Notes: generated by a model from the letters alone, not told the origin. 64,000 bases of DNA from an uncultured Arenicella sp. (GCA_938048185.1 CALIVT010000013.1:61196-125195); one strand, 5' to 3'; shown: positions 36,955 through 45,240, counted from the first letter of the stretch. Numbers and translations: made by a program.

Positions 36955-38199
36955 CTAAAATTTATAGCCAGCCCACAACCAAACCTTTTGCGTATCGACT
37001 TTGTTAAACGTCGAATTGCCAGCAGAATAGTCGGCGTATTTAAAACCACCCGAAAAACTGTCGCCAAACTTACGAACATATAACAGGTTAATTTCATCGC
37101 CTAAATCGTCGGCGCCACCCAGACTTACGTCCGAAGAGAAGTCATGATAAACAGCAGTCCACTTTCCACCGACGGCGTTACCAGAGAGGCTTATATATAA
37201 ATCTTCTAAGCCTTGGTTAGGTGTACCCAAAAACTGGTCGCTCCAGCCGTTGAATTTGTGCAGCGTTGCCAATGGCGTGGCGAATCCTCTTAAACCATCA
37301 TCGCTGCCAAGTACTTCGTATCCGACCTTTGCAGTGACGCCCGTCGCCACGTCGGCAAACGTAAACCCGCCTTCCAATTTTACGTAGTCGACATCAAACG
37401 TATCGTTTATATCTTGCGTGGCAAATTCAACCGCATAGTGCACCTTACTACCTGCCAAGCTACCTGCTAGAGGCTTGGTTCCGCCAAAACTAAAACCATA
37501 GGTGTCGATTGAATTAGCCGCCGCTGTGTCTTCCTCTAAAAGGTAGGCGTAGCCCACTAGTTTCCCAAGCTTAGTTGCGAAGGCGGTGTTTAAGATCATG
37601 TCTTTGCTGTCAACGTCGCGCTCATCTGAAAAGATACGGTTGCGCTTATCAATATACGACGCGTTGATACTAAACCCCTTCGACGGTTTGTAGCTTAGTA
37701 CTGCGCCATCAAAGGTTTGACGATCTTGTCGCCAACCGACATGGCCAAGAAACCGATGCCCGTCTAGGGTGAATACCTGCCGTCCTAACTTCACGCTTAG
37801 TGTTTCGTTAGAATACTGAACAAACGCTTGATCGACTTCGGTACCTTCGGGGTCTGCAACCACCGAAAACTGTCCAGGCCTGACGCCGGCTGGCGGCACA
37901 CTAAAGTCATCGATAATTTCGCGTACGTCTTCTATTTCAATGACCGCTGAAAAACCATCAAACTTAGCGGTCTTGTAGCCGACCCGCGACCGCAAGGTAA
38001 GCGCGTCAGCGTCTTCTAGTGGGTTGGCTTGCTCAACGCCTTCATAACGCAATCGGAAATCGCCATAAAACTTGCCAGACTGGCTCTTAACACTGTCTGC
38101 CGCGTAGATGTTCGTCGCACAAAAAGAAGCCAACAACATCAATGGTGACATGATCTTTTTTGCGTCGCGTCTAATTCTCTTGGTCGTGGGGTAATTCAT
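36955..38199 (-). CDS. Outer-membrane porin, alginate-export-like beta-barrel
   Basis: 414 residues with a signal peptide (LLASFCATNIYA|ADSVK), then a mature region of alternating amphipathic strands: GKFYGDFRLRYEGVEQA, TLRSRVGYKTAKFDGF, LSVKLGRQVFTLDGHRFLG and a terminal strand KVWLWAGYKF ending in Phe, the BAM recognition signal. The pattern matches the alginate-export/OprD-like porin group. With its own sigma-54 promoter and position beside nirB, cynS and an FNT channel, it may let small nitrogen anions through the outer membrane. That role is inference. Confidence 0.82.
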   Translation of the reverse strand: MNYPTTKRIRRDAKKIMSPLMLLASFCATNIYAADSVKSQSGKFYGDFRLRYEGVEQANPLEDADALTLRSRVGYKTAKFDGFSAVIEIEDVREIIDDFSVPPAGVRPGQFSVVADPEGTEVDQAFVQYSNETLSVKLGRQVFTLDGHRFLGHVGWRQDRQTFDGAVLSYKPSKGFSINASYIDKRNRIFSDERDVDSKDMILNTAFATKLGKLVGYAYLLEEDTAAANSIDTYGFSFGGTKPLAGSLAGSKVHYAVEFATQDINDTFDVDYVKLEGGFTFADVATGVTAKVGYEVLGSDDGLRGFATPLATLHKFNGWSDQFLGTPNQGLEDLYISLSGNAVGGKWTAVYHDFSSDVSLGGADDLGDEINLLYVRKFGDSFSGGFKYADYSAGNSTFNKVDTQKVWLWAGYKF

Positions 38200-38255
38200 A
38201 TAATCTCTCTTACTCTTTTCTTAAAAGTTTGGTAAATCTCTCGCACTCACGAAAA

Positions 38256-38271
38256 AGCAAGAAGTGTGCCA
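38256..38271 (-). promoter_or_regulatory. Sigma-54 promoter of the porin gene
   Basis: Minus-strand TGGCACACTTCTTGCT, one mismatch to TGGCACG-N4-TTGCW, with GG-N10-GC spacing. Predicted start of transcription near 38245, about 45 bases before the porin ATG at 38199. Confidence 0.85.
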
Positions 38272-38281
38272 TCACTCAAAC

Positions 38282-38310
38282 TACGCCCGTTTACGTACCA
38301 AACAGGCGTA
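38282..38310. promoter_or_regulatory. Inverted repeat, candidate activator site
   Basis: TACGCCCGTTT and AAACAGGCGTA are inverted copies with one mismatch, separated by seven bases (11+7+11). It lies just upstream of the porin -24 box. It does not match the NtrC consensus well, so the binding protein is open. Confidence 0.55.
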
Positions 38311-38391
38311 TTTGGTCTCAATCACGCTGCGTAATAGAAGCTTCACTGCCTAGCATTGCCCCAAAGGACACATAACACGCCTCGATTTAGG

Positions 38392-38411
38392 GCAACACTA
38401 GTACGTGTTGC
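38392..38411. promoter_or_regulatory. Perfect inverted repeat, candidate regulator site
   Basis: GCAACAC-N6-GTGTTGC, perfect seven-base arms, about 80 bases upstream of the cynS -24/-12 promoter, the usual distance for an enhancer-type site. Confidence 0.55.
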
Positions 38412-38488
38412 ACTACTTAATAGACACATTAAATTGAGAACAACGCTAACGAATAGATAACAAGCCGTCATCAAGCAAACATTGCGAC

Positions 38489-38505
38489 TTGGCATAGTAT
38501 TTGCT
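38489..38505 (+). promoter_or_regulatory. Sigma-54 promoter of cynS
   Basis: TTGGCATAGTATTTGCT keeps the invariant GG-N10-GC core and TTGCT, with two mismatches in the -24 element. Predicted start near 38516, 70 bases before the cynS ATG. Confidence 0.75.
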
Positions 38506-38585
38506 CAACCTTTACTCAACAGATTGTTAATTCAGCAAACCGCGCGACACCGTTCGCGCCCAACTTAGAGCAAAGGTAGAAAACA

Positions 38586-39035
38586 ATGATTACCAGCAGA
38601 GAACAAGTTACAGAGCTTATTATGTCCAGCAAGATATTGAATGGCATTACATGGCGCAGCGTCGCGGAAAAAATTGGCCTCTCTAAGGAGTGGACAACCT
38701 CGGCGTGTCTCGGGCAAATGGCATTCAACAAAGCGCAAGCGGAACAAGTCGGCGAAATATTTTCCTTATCAGATGAAGCCGTTGCGTGGTTACAGATCGT
38801 TCCATACAAAGGCTCTCTTCCGACTGCGGTTCCAACAGACCCGTTAATTTACCGGTGGTACGAGGTAGTGAATGTTTACGGCAGCACCATCAAGGAATTA
38901 ATTCACGAAGAGTTCGGTGACGGGATCATGAGCGCAATTGACTTCTCAATGAACATAGAGCGCAAAGAAGACCCCAATGGAGACCGAGTGGATGTGGTAT
39001 TGTCGGGTAAATTTTTGCCGTATAAAACGTACTAA
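38586..39035 (+). CDS. cynS: Cyanate hydratase (cyanase)
   Basis: 149 residues. The N-terminal helical domain resembles a DNA-binding fold (GITWRSVAEKIGLSKEWTTS), and the C-terminal catalytic domain has PLIYRWYEVVNVYG and FGDGIMSAIDFSM, which contain the conserved Arg, Glu and Ser of the active site. Cyanase decomposes cyanate with bicarbonate to ammonia and CO2 as a decamer. Its position opposite the porin and beside nirBD, with a sigma-54 promoter, makes it a nitrogen-scavenging gene. No cynABD transporter is present, so uptake may rely on the porin and FNT channel (inference). Overlaps the convergent kinase gene by 4 bases. Confidence 0.95.
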   Translation: MITSREQVTELIMSSKILNGITWRSVAEKIGLSKEWTTSACLGQMAFNKAQAEQVGEIFSLSDEAVAWLQIVPYKGSLPTAVPTDPLIYRWYEVVNVYGSTIKELIHEEFGDGIMSAIDFSMNIERKEDPNGDRVDVVLSGKFLPYKTY

Positions 39036-40774
39036 AATGACCTAGCCAGTAGTACGATGATGATCGCGCCAAGAACTGCCGACACGCCCTGCCAAAATAT
39101 CACAGGGTTTCGCTCTAGCAGCGGCGGGCGCGATTGGTTCACAAACTTGGGGTTGGGTTTGCGTAAATCCTGAATAAATTCAGAAAGTTCGGGGTAACGC
39201 TTTTCAGGGTCGGGTTGTAACGCCTTCCTTAACGTAAGGTCTACCCACACTGGAAGTTGGCGCTGCTGGTCAAGTACCGACTGATAGACCAGCCGCTGTT
39301 GGGCCGAACGTGTTAACGCCTTAGCAACTGCGGTGCCATAGGGTGAGCGACCACTTAGCATGTGAAAGCTGATACACGCCAATGAATATAAGTCCGAGCG
39401 CTTAGTACCAAATTCACCTAGAAAATATTCGGGTGCAATAAATTGCGCGGTGCCGGGCATCGTCTGTGGCAATGCTGTTGTTTGAGTCTCATTAATGCCG
39501 GACACAAACGTTGAACCGAAATCGATTATTTTTACGGTGCCCGCAGTATCAATCATGATGTTATGCGGTCGTAAGTCTTGGTGCAGCATCTCTTGCCGGT
39601 GAAACGCCTGTAAGCCCACCGCTATTTGCTCAATGATGTTCCGTACCATATCCAGACTCGGCGACGGATTATCAAGCATCCATTGTGCTAGCGTTTGACC
39701 TTCGAGATACTCACTCGCGACGTAGCAAAAATTACGCCGTCGATTTGGCTTATAAGATTTGAGTACATGCGTATTAGTTAAGCGGTTCGCAATCCACTCC
39801 TCCATGAGAAACCGCTCGACATAATCGGGGTTTTGCCGCCCTTCAGTTGACGGCAATTTTAATACTACGTTCTGCTGATTCTCCAAATCTTGTGCTAACA
39901 ACACGTGACTGCGACTGCTCTTATGCAAACTGCGTATTATCGTATAGCCATCGAACTCCATTCTCGCTTGTAAGTCCGGAGGAAAAGGCAAATCGTTTAA
40001 GCGTTGTAAGAATTCGCTGGGCTTGCCCGATGGAAGGCTATCTACTTTGACTATTTGCACCGTCAAATTATCATCACTTCCCTGCTCTATCGCGCCTTTA
40101 ACAATTTGTTGCGCGGCCATATCCAAATCGCCGACATAGGTGCTTATCGCATGCATGACGAATTGGTCACTGACATATTCGTAAACGCCATCGGTCGCCA
40201 GCACATAGATGTCCCCGACTCTTAATGGCAGTTCTCGATAATCAATTTCGAGCTGCTGCGCAGTACCCAAGGCGCGAGCCAAATAACTTTTATCGTCCGA
40301 CACCCAAAGTCGGTGTTGCTCGGTTAACACATCAAGTTTAGAACCAGACTCATCAAGGTTATAGCGACTAATTTGCGCGTCGCCGACATGCAATAGATAG
40401 GCCGTATTGGATTTGAAAATCAACGCCGAGAACGTGCAAACATAACCCTTGTCTTTATTCAGCCTAAAGTCAGAGTTACGGTGATTTTGTGCAAATAACC
40501 AAGAGTTACTCGCCATCAACACACGTTGCGCCGAGCTTTTAACCGTCCATGTTTCGCTGGTGCAATAATAATCTTCGAGAAAGCTTTTTACCGATGATTC
40601 ACTCGCGATATGACTCACTTCGCTACTGCTGATGCCATCCGAAATCGCGACTGCAATCCCTTTGGTGCTTAGTTGCGGTTCGTTTGGAACTCGCGCACCA
40701 TGACTGTCTTGGTTACTCGGCTTGAGGCCAGGGTCTGAATATTGCCCAATGGAGCATGCTAGTTGTGGTGTCAT
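39032..40774 (-). CDS. Bifunctional PP2C-type phosphatase / Ser-Thr protein kinase
   Basis: 580 residues. N-terminal PP2C domain (about 1-255): GIAVAISDGISSSE, LHVGDAQISRY, LATDGVYEYVSD and GSDDNLTVQIV supply the metal-binding aspartates. A Hanks-type kinase domain (about 275-540) follows: VVLKLPS with the ATP lysine, MLHQDLRPHNIMID (catalytic loop), KIIDFGS and FIAPEYFLGE. A C-terminal membrane helix (FWQGVSAVLGAIIIVLLA) anchors it. Fused enzymes of this type occur in nitrate/nitrite assimilation loci of Pseudomonas. Here it follows the FNT channel gene by 70 bases in the same sigma-54 unit, so it may act on that channel or on NirBD; targets are unknown. Confidence 0.9.
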   Translation of the reverse strand: MTPQLACSIGQYSDPGLKPSNQDSHGARVPNEPQLSTKGIAVAISDGISSSEVSHIASESSVKSFLEDYYCTSETWTVKSSAQRVLMASNSWLFAQNHRNSDFRLNKDKGYVCTFSALIFKSNTAYLLHVGDAQISRYNLDESGSKLDVLTEQHRLWVSDDKSYLARALGTAQQLEIDYRELPLRVGDIYVLATDGVYEYVSDQFVMHAISTYVGDLDMAAQQIVKGAIEQGSDDNLTVQIVKVDSLPSGKPSEFLQRLNDLPFPPDLQARMEFDGYTIIRSLHKSSRSHVLLAQDLENQQNVVLKLPSTEGRQNPDYVERFLMEEWIANRLTNTHVLKSYKPNRRRNFCYVASEYLEGQTLAQWMLDNPSPSLDMVRNIIEQIAVGLQAFHRQEMLHQDLRPHNIMIDTAGTVKIIDFGSTFVSGINETQTTALPQTMPGTAQFIAPEYFLGEFGTKRSDLYSLACISFHMLSGRSPYGTAVAKALTRSAQQRLVYQSVLDQQRQLPVWVDLTLRKALQPDPEKRYPELSEFIQDLRKPNPKFVNQSRPPLLERNPVIFWQGVSAVLGAIIIVLLARSF

Positions 40775-40844
40775 AAAAAGCCTACGGCCATGTCGGCAAT
40801 CGCCGGCATGGCCGTAGCGGGTGTCGTGAATTAGATCGCAGTGA

Positions 40845-41678
40845 CTATATAACGTTCGCTGCCGCTGAACCTAACTTACGCTCAGGGCTGGTGCGCACGT
40901 GCGTAAAGTATAGCGGCAAGCCAACCAGAAATAGACCACCGAACAAGTTGCCAAGCACGGTTGGAATCTCGTTCCAAACCAGGTAATCCATAACGGTAAA
41001 CTCGCCGCCCATGATCATTGAAAACGGGAACAAGAACATATTTACAATTGAGTGTTCGAACCCCATGAAAAAGAACAACATAACAGGCATCCACATTGCC
41101 GCCATTTTACTACCCGCCGAGGTTGAAATCATCGCACCGACAACGCCCATCGATACCATCCAGTTACACAACATACCGCGAATAAAGATGGTAAACCAAC
41201 CACCTAGCCCGTGAGTTTGATACCCTAATGTGCGCGACTCACCAATTGTCGCTACTTTAGCGGCAATCGCGCCGCCGTCTGTGTTGAAGCCGTAGGTTAG
41301 AATAAATGCCATCATTGTTGCGGTGGTCAGGGCGCCGGCAAAGTTGCCAACGAACACTAACCCCCAGTTTCGAAGGACTTGCGAGGTGGTTACTCCTGAA
41401 CGTTTATCCAACAGCGCAAGCGGGACCAGTGTAAATACGCCTGTTAGCAGGTCAAATTTCATTAAATAAAGCATAATGAAACCGACTGGGAACAGTATAG
41501 ATCCAACGAGTAGTGAACCGGTTTTAGTTGCAACGGTAATTGCAAACACGGCAGCTAGACCAAGAATGGCGCCCGCCATAAAAGCTCTAATCAGCGTGTC
41601 TTTAGTTGACATATAGACTTTGGATTCGCCAGCATCCACCATTTTTGTTACAAATTCTGAGGGTTCTAAATAAGCCAT
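40845..41678 (-). CDS. Formate/nitrite transporter (FNT) family channel, probably nitrite uptake
   Basis: 277 residues with six membrane helices and FNT elements: MAYLEPSEFVTKMVDAGESK at the N terminus, GAILGLAAVFAITVATKTGS, LRNWGLVFVGNFAGALT and GMLCNWMVSMGVVGAM, then GFEHSIVNMFLFPFSMIMG. The histidine in GFEHSIVNM is the conserved central histidine of FNT pores. The family carries formate, nitrite or hydrosulfide as pentamers. Linkage to nirBD and its sigma-54 promoter favour nitrite (NirC-like), but formate cannot be excluded by sequence. Confidence 0.9.
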   Translation of the reverse strand: MAYLEPSEFVTKMVDAGESKVYMSTKDTLIRAFMAGAILGLAAVFAITVATKTGSLLVGSILFPVGFIMLYLMKFDLLTGVFTLVPLALLDKRSGVTTSQVLRNWGLVFVGNFAGALTTATMMAFILTYGFNTDGGAIAAKVATIGESRTLGYQTHGLGGWFTIFIRGMLCNWMVSMGVVGAMISTSAGSKMAAMWMPVMLFFFMGFEHSIVNMFLFPFSMIMGGEFTVMDYLVWNEIPTVLGNLFGGLFLVGLPLYFTHVRTSPERKLGSAAANVI

Positions 41679-42082
41679 GGGTATATTCCTAAGTGCTTTG
41701 GGTTGTTTGACCTCCTCGTCATAGCAATTAGTGTGCCAGCTTTTTCACGCAGCGCAGGACACTGGTTATAAACAGACAGTCGCGCCAACGCCCTACAATG
41801 TGGCAAGCTCGAGCTAGAGGCGCACACAAATGACGCATAACGCCTGGAACTGACGCTCGTTCGGGCCACAACGGGTTGGATGGATGAATGTATTGACGAA
41901 ATTTAGTTTTCGCCTGCCAGTTTAAACTCGTCGCAACAAAATAAAGCCAGGAAATAAGACAAGGCGAGTAAAATTCAGAATTAAAATCCCTTTAAAAACA
42001 AGTTTTTAAGTCTTCTCAACCAGGCCGATGACTGTCTCGGTAGTGGTTTGTAATTGCGTGCGAATGTATTAAGATACACCGC
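41679..42082. other. Divergent promoter region (FNT / XRE regulator)
   Basis: 404 bases without a gene. It contains the sigma-54 promoter of the FNT unit near its left end and a likely -10 element immediately before the XRE gene. Nothing else distinctive; no clear NtrC site. Confidence 0.6.
41723..41738 (-). promoter_or_regulatory. Sigma-54 promoter of the FNT-kinase unit
   Basis: Minus-strand TGGCACACTAATTGCT, one mismatch to TGGCACG-N4-TTGCW with exact GG-N10-GC spacing. Predicted start near 41712, about 34 bases before the FNT ATG. Confidence 0.87.
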
Positions 42083-42448
42083 ATGTTTGGAAACCGAATT
42101 AAAGAGGCGAGAATCGCCGCGAGTCTATCGCAGGCGGAGCTAGCTGAATTGTGCGGTTGGGACGAGACTCGTCAGTCTGAGTATGAACTCGGAAAGTATC
42201 AATTGAATTTCGACCAATTGGAATTAATAGCAAAACACACGAATTTAGCAACTTCGTCATTAGTGGGCATTGATGCCAGCTCACGGGATGACAGCTCGAA
42301 ATCGGTGGATAAACTCGATCAAGTATTAACTGATCGGCAAAAAGCCTTCATCGACAATGTTCTGGCACTGTCAGACTCTAATTTCGAAGCCTTGTACGGT
42401 GTCGTCAGTGCGATGAAACTCTCTGACCAACAGAAGATTAAGGATTAG
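42083..42448 (+). CDS. XRE-family transcriptional regulator
   Basis: 121 residues. N-terminal helix-turn-helix: RIKEARIAASLSQAELAELC followed by WDETRQSEYELGKYQLNFDQ. A polar linker (SSRDDSSKSVDKLD) leads to a short C-terminal helical segment. Targets unknown. No Shine-Dalgarno precedes the ATG; a TAAGAT -10-like element ends eight bases before it, so the mRNA may be leaderless. It is divergent from the FNT channel gene and overlaps the end of a small convergent frame by 4 bases. Confidence 0.85.
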   Translation: MFGNRIKEARIAASLSQAELAELCGWDETRQSEYELGKYQLNFDQLELIAKHTNLATSSLVGIDASSRDDSSKSVDKLDQVLTDRQKAFIDNVLALSDSNFEALYGVVSAMKLSDQQKIKD

Positions 42449-42621
42449 TCTTGCGCCAATAAATTAACCGCAGCCGCCTCGGCCATATTTTGATCTTTAT
42501 CGCTCAGCGAAAAATACATTTCCAAAAGGTCAATTTCGGCATCTGTGCGGTCTAACAATGGCGTGGTTTGTTGTGGATTAACACACTCGGATAAGCGGCC
42601 AATAAAGTTAAAATCTATCAT
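42445..42621 (-). CDS. Small protein of unknown function (58 aa)
   Basis: The ATG at 42621 has a strong Shine-Dalgarno, GAGGAG, six bases upstream; the longer frame from 42687 lacks one. The product (MIDFNFIGRLSECVNPQQTT to NLLAQD) is acidic, with helical-looking sequence and no membrane segment. Its tail overlaps the XRE gene end by four bases in convergent orientation. No family recognised; I call it mainly on the ribosome-binding site and lack of overlap. Confidence 0.5.
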   Translation of the reverse strand: MIDFNFIGRLSECVNPQQTTPLLDRTDAEIDLLEMYFSLSDKDQNMAEAAAVNLLAQD

Positions 42622-42824
42622 AAAGCGCTCCTCATCGAGCCTTATAGTTACGCCTCTTGTTCTACAGCGACCGCAAAGAAGCATCAACTGCCATTAATTA
42701 ACACACGGGTGTTTTTTTTTCAGACAGTCGTAAAACGCCCAATTTAGTTGTGTCTAGCTACTGATACAGTTGCCTCAAAGCTGCTATTTTGTTGACTCCT
42801 ATCATATATATGAGGTGAGTCACC

Positions 42825-43865
42825 ATGAATATTCATAGCAACTTTCGATTAGACCGAAACATTACAAATACAAAAATATTTTCATCTGGCGTCTATCTAC
42901 CTGATGAAATTGCTATTTCAGACCATATTTTTCAAGAATTTCGCTCGGAAGAGAAATACGGTATACCTGAAGACTGGATGTCAGAGACAATGGGTATTAT
43001 CGAAAGACGAGTATCAAACGAAAACCAAACACCTTCAGACCTAGCGGTATTAGCTGCGCAACAGGCCCTAGATAGCTGTGATGAAATTGACAAAGACGAT
43101 ATTGGGATGGTGCTATTCTGTGGCATTGAACGAGACCAACCGGAACCGGCAACCGCACACACGGTGCAACGCAAACTCGGGCTTAACGCCTCCTTAGCGT
43201 TCGATATAGCAAACGCTTGTTTTGGTTTTATCGATGGTTTGCGAATCGCCGAGAACTTCATCAAAGCTGGCTCAACCAAATATGTCTTAATTTGTACTGG
43301 TGAAATACCGACACGATTGACCAAGAACTTTGTCTCGCAATTAAAGGCCGGGATGCCGGTGGAAAAAGCAAAGAAAATTCTCGGGTTTCTCTCTGTAGGC
43401 GATGCCGGGGCGGCCATGATCTTAGGGCCAAGTGACTCTGCTCAAGGCTTTCAAATTTTTGCAACCCAAAGCAATAGTCATCACCATAACAAGTGCTTTT
43501 ACAAGCATAACGCTGACGGCTCGGTCGAGGGTCAAATGAAGATGGCGCAAATAGTAGCCAAGACCTACCGCATGCAGGAAAGCCTAATCAAACCAACGAT
43601 GAACAAATTAGGCTGGGAAACAGCCGAATTTCTTCTAACACATCAAGTTGGTAAGAAAAGTTTTGATCAGGTCGCCGACGCGGGCGTAGTCCCCAAAGAC
43701 AAAATGATTAAATCCTATGACCTTCTGGGCAATATTACCTCCGCAACGTTTGCCGTTAACCACCACCAGTTAAGCCAAAGGGATGACCTTAACCCAGGCG
43801 ATAGGGTTTATTGTTGCTATTCTGGGTCAGGTATTGTGATCGGTCAGTTTGGATACACCCTGTAA
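42825..43865 (+). CDS. Beta-ketoacyl-ACP synthase III (FabH-like) family enzyme
   Basis: 346 residues, thiolase fold. The full KAS III catalytic triad is visible: Cys132 in DIANACFGFIDG, His273 in LLTHQVGKKSF and Asn303 in LLGNITSAT. The end, GDRVYCCYSGSGIVIGQFGY, matches the usual glycine-rich C-terminal strand. An HHH-rich loop (SNSHHHNKCF) precedes the substrate region. It is not in a fatty-acid (fab) cluster and stands alone with its own Shine-Dalgarno (GAGGTGAG) and terminator, so it is more likely a specialised condensing enzyme than the housekeeping FabH. Substrate unknown. Confidence 0.85.
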   Translation: MNIHSNFRLDRNITNTKIFSSGVYLPDEIAISDHIFQEFRSEEKYGIPEDWMSETMGIIERRVSNENQTPSDLAVLAAQQALDSCDEIDKDDIGMVLFCGIERDQPEPATAHTVQRKLGLNASLAFDIANACFGFIDGLRIAENFIKAGSTKYVLICTGEIPTRLTKNFVSQLKAGMPVEKAKKILGFLSVGDAGAAMILGPSDSAQGFQIFATQSNSHHHNKCFYKHNADGSVEGQMKMAQIVAKTYRMQESLIKPTMNKLGWETAEFLLTHQVGKKSFDQVADAGVVPKDKMIKSYDLLGNITSATFAVNHHQLSQRDDLNPGDRVYCCYSGSGIVIGQFGYTL

Positions 43866-43875
43866 ACCAACATTA

Positions 43876-43915
43876 AAAAATCCCCACTTCGATCGCATTC
43901 AAAGCGGGGATTTTT
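43876..43915. terminator. Bidirectional rho-independent terminator
   Basis: AAAAATCCCCACTT pairs with AAAGCGGGGATTTTT across a short loop; flanking A and T runs give a U-tract in both directions. It sits between the convergent KAS III and 7TM-Fis genes and can serve both. Confidence 0.88.
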
Positions 43916-43947
43916 AACTCAAACTAAAAATACGGTCATTCCTAGAG

Positions 43948-43975
43948 CCTAGAACTCAGAACCTAGAATTCAGAA
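43948..43975. repeat. 14-bp tandem duplication
   Basis: CCTAGAACTCAGAA (43948-43961) followed directly by CCTAGAATTCAGAA (43962-43975), one mismatch, downstream of the 7TM-Fis gene. A further partial copy (CCTAGAG) precedes it. Confidence 0.9.
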
Positions 43976-44015
43976 TTTCGAGCTATTGCGGAAGCTCGTC
44001 GGACGCGCGACAGCT

Positions 44016-44936
44016 CTAAGTTTTAGAAATTTTCTTGTAGAAGGTCGAGCGCTCGATGTTTAAAATTCTAGCGGCCTTTGATTTGTTTACCTTATTCGTC
44101 TCACGGTCCCGCGTTTTTTCCAGACGGTATTCGAGGTATGTTCTCTCAAACGTGCTGACCGCGTCTTTAAGGTCAATACATTCAACGCTCATAGATGTAG
44201 TAAGTTCGTCCATGCGTTTATAAAACTTAGCTTCTGGTGACAGCGGATTAAATTTTCTTGCGTCACGTATGACTAAGTCTACGCTCCTGCCATACCAGGT
44301 GATGGCCGCGAACACACTCGTGGCAATCGGTAAAAACATACTTCCGTTGCCGCCTAGACCCAGCGCCATCATCGCGCTAATAACGAGACTGGTGAGCGCT
44401 AGAGTTGAAATGCCCAGCAACGCGCAAAAGTAAGCAACTCTTTGGTCTTCTCGCTCTGACTTAAAATAATTGTACAGCGCGGTTAAGGCACCTAAGAACA
44501 CCGAGATCAAACAGTAGGCTAAAACCAGTCCAAACCATTCTGACTTAACCGCTCGAACCGGGTACGTTCCAGCTTCATACCCAGAGATAAAAACATCGCT
44601 AAACGCCAAGGCGAAACCCAAACATACGCCTGAGAACAATAGCGCCAAAAATATATATTTCTGAACTTGGTATTTGCGGTCAGCCATAATGTACTGAAAG
44701 CCGAAACAAGGGCACATTACACAGAACACATAATAGGCCCGAAGCATGTTATCCATGCGGTAGCCATTTGCGTAAGAGAAATAGATAAGAATTTCACTGA
44801 GATTCAGAATCGCAAGCACGATGATAAAGGTCAGCCATCTGCCCCCCGTCTTTGCCTCATCCCGTCCCGAAAATATAAGCCACAGTTTGACCATTAAAGC
44901 CAACCCAGCCACTGCCATGTAAATATTCATTAACAA
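44016..44936 (-). CDS. Seven-helix membrane protein with C-terminal Fis-type helix-turn-helix
   Basis: 306 residues. Seven hydrophobic segments at about 3-22, 34-54, 65-84, 93-112, 134-156, 168-190 and 200-216 resemble the 7TM input regions of some histidine kinases and diguanylate cyclases. After a linker of about 40 residues, the last 50 residues form a Fis/HTH_8-type domain: DAVSTFERTYLEYRLEKTRD, then NKSKAARILNIERSTFYKKI. This C-terminal module is the one found at the end of NtrC-type activators, but there is no AAA+ or receiver domain. It appears to be a one-component, membrane-bound transcription factor. Signal and target unknown. Convergent with the KAS III gene. Confidence 0.8.
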   Translation of the reverse strand: MLMNIYMAVAGLALMVKLWLIFSGRDEAKTGGRWLTFIIVLAILNLSEILIYFSYANGYRMDNMLRAYYVFCVMCPCFGFQYIMADRKYQVQKYIFLALLFSGVCLGFALAFSDVFISGYEAGTYPVRAVKSEWFGLVLAYCLISVFLGALTALYNYFKSEREDQRVAYFCALLGISTLALTSLVISAMMALGLGGNGSMFLPIATSVFAAITWYGRSVDLVIRDARKFNPLSPEAKFYKRMDELTTSMSVECIDLKDAVSTFERTYLEYRLEKTRDRETNKVNKSKAARILNIERSTFYKKISKT

Positions 44937-45201
44937 CCTTCCTAACGTTTCCTTGATCGTTTCGAAGCTATTGAACTTGTCAAAACTCCTTTGCGTGATT
45001 TTTCTAAATCAGGCGAATCATCAACAACACTATACTCGTTATTGCTCGCCCGTTACATCAACAAACGTAAAATATTCAGCCGGGCTAACAACGCGCAAAG
45101 TTTAAAAAAATTAGACAAAGAAAGCAATCTAGACGCTGCTGTTAGTGTGAAACCTAATGTTAGCCTCAACTCGAGCGGTTAACCGCAATGCCGCGAATAA
45201 C

Positions 45202-45229
45202 CCCAACTAAAGAACCCCCACTAAAGAAC
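45202..45229. repeat. 14-bp tandem duplication
   Basis: CCCAACTAAAGAAC (45202-45215) followed by CCCCACTAAAGAAC (45216-45229), one mismatch, just downstream of the TetR gene stop. Confidence 0.88.
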
Positions 45230-45240
45230 CTCAGAGGCGA

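Larger units (their letters stand above)
38200..38585. other. Divergent nitrogen-regulated control region (porin / cynS)
   Basis: 386 bases without a gene. It carries a sigma-54 promoter in each direction and, between them, two inverted repeats (38282-38310 and 38392-38411) placed where activator sites would be expected. Confidence 0.8.

Noticed and set aside
44991..45182. 63-codon frame with TTG start between the 7TM-Fis and TetR genes
   Set aside because: No ribosome-binding site and low-complexity, polar translation; likely chance.
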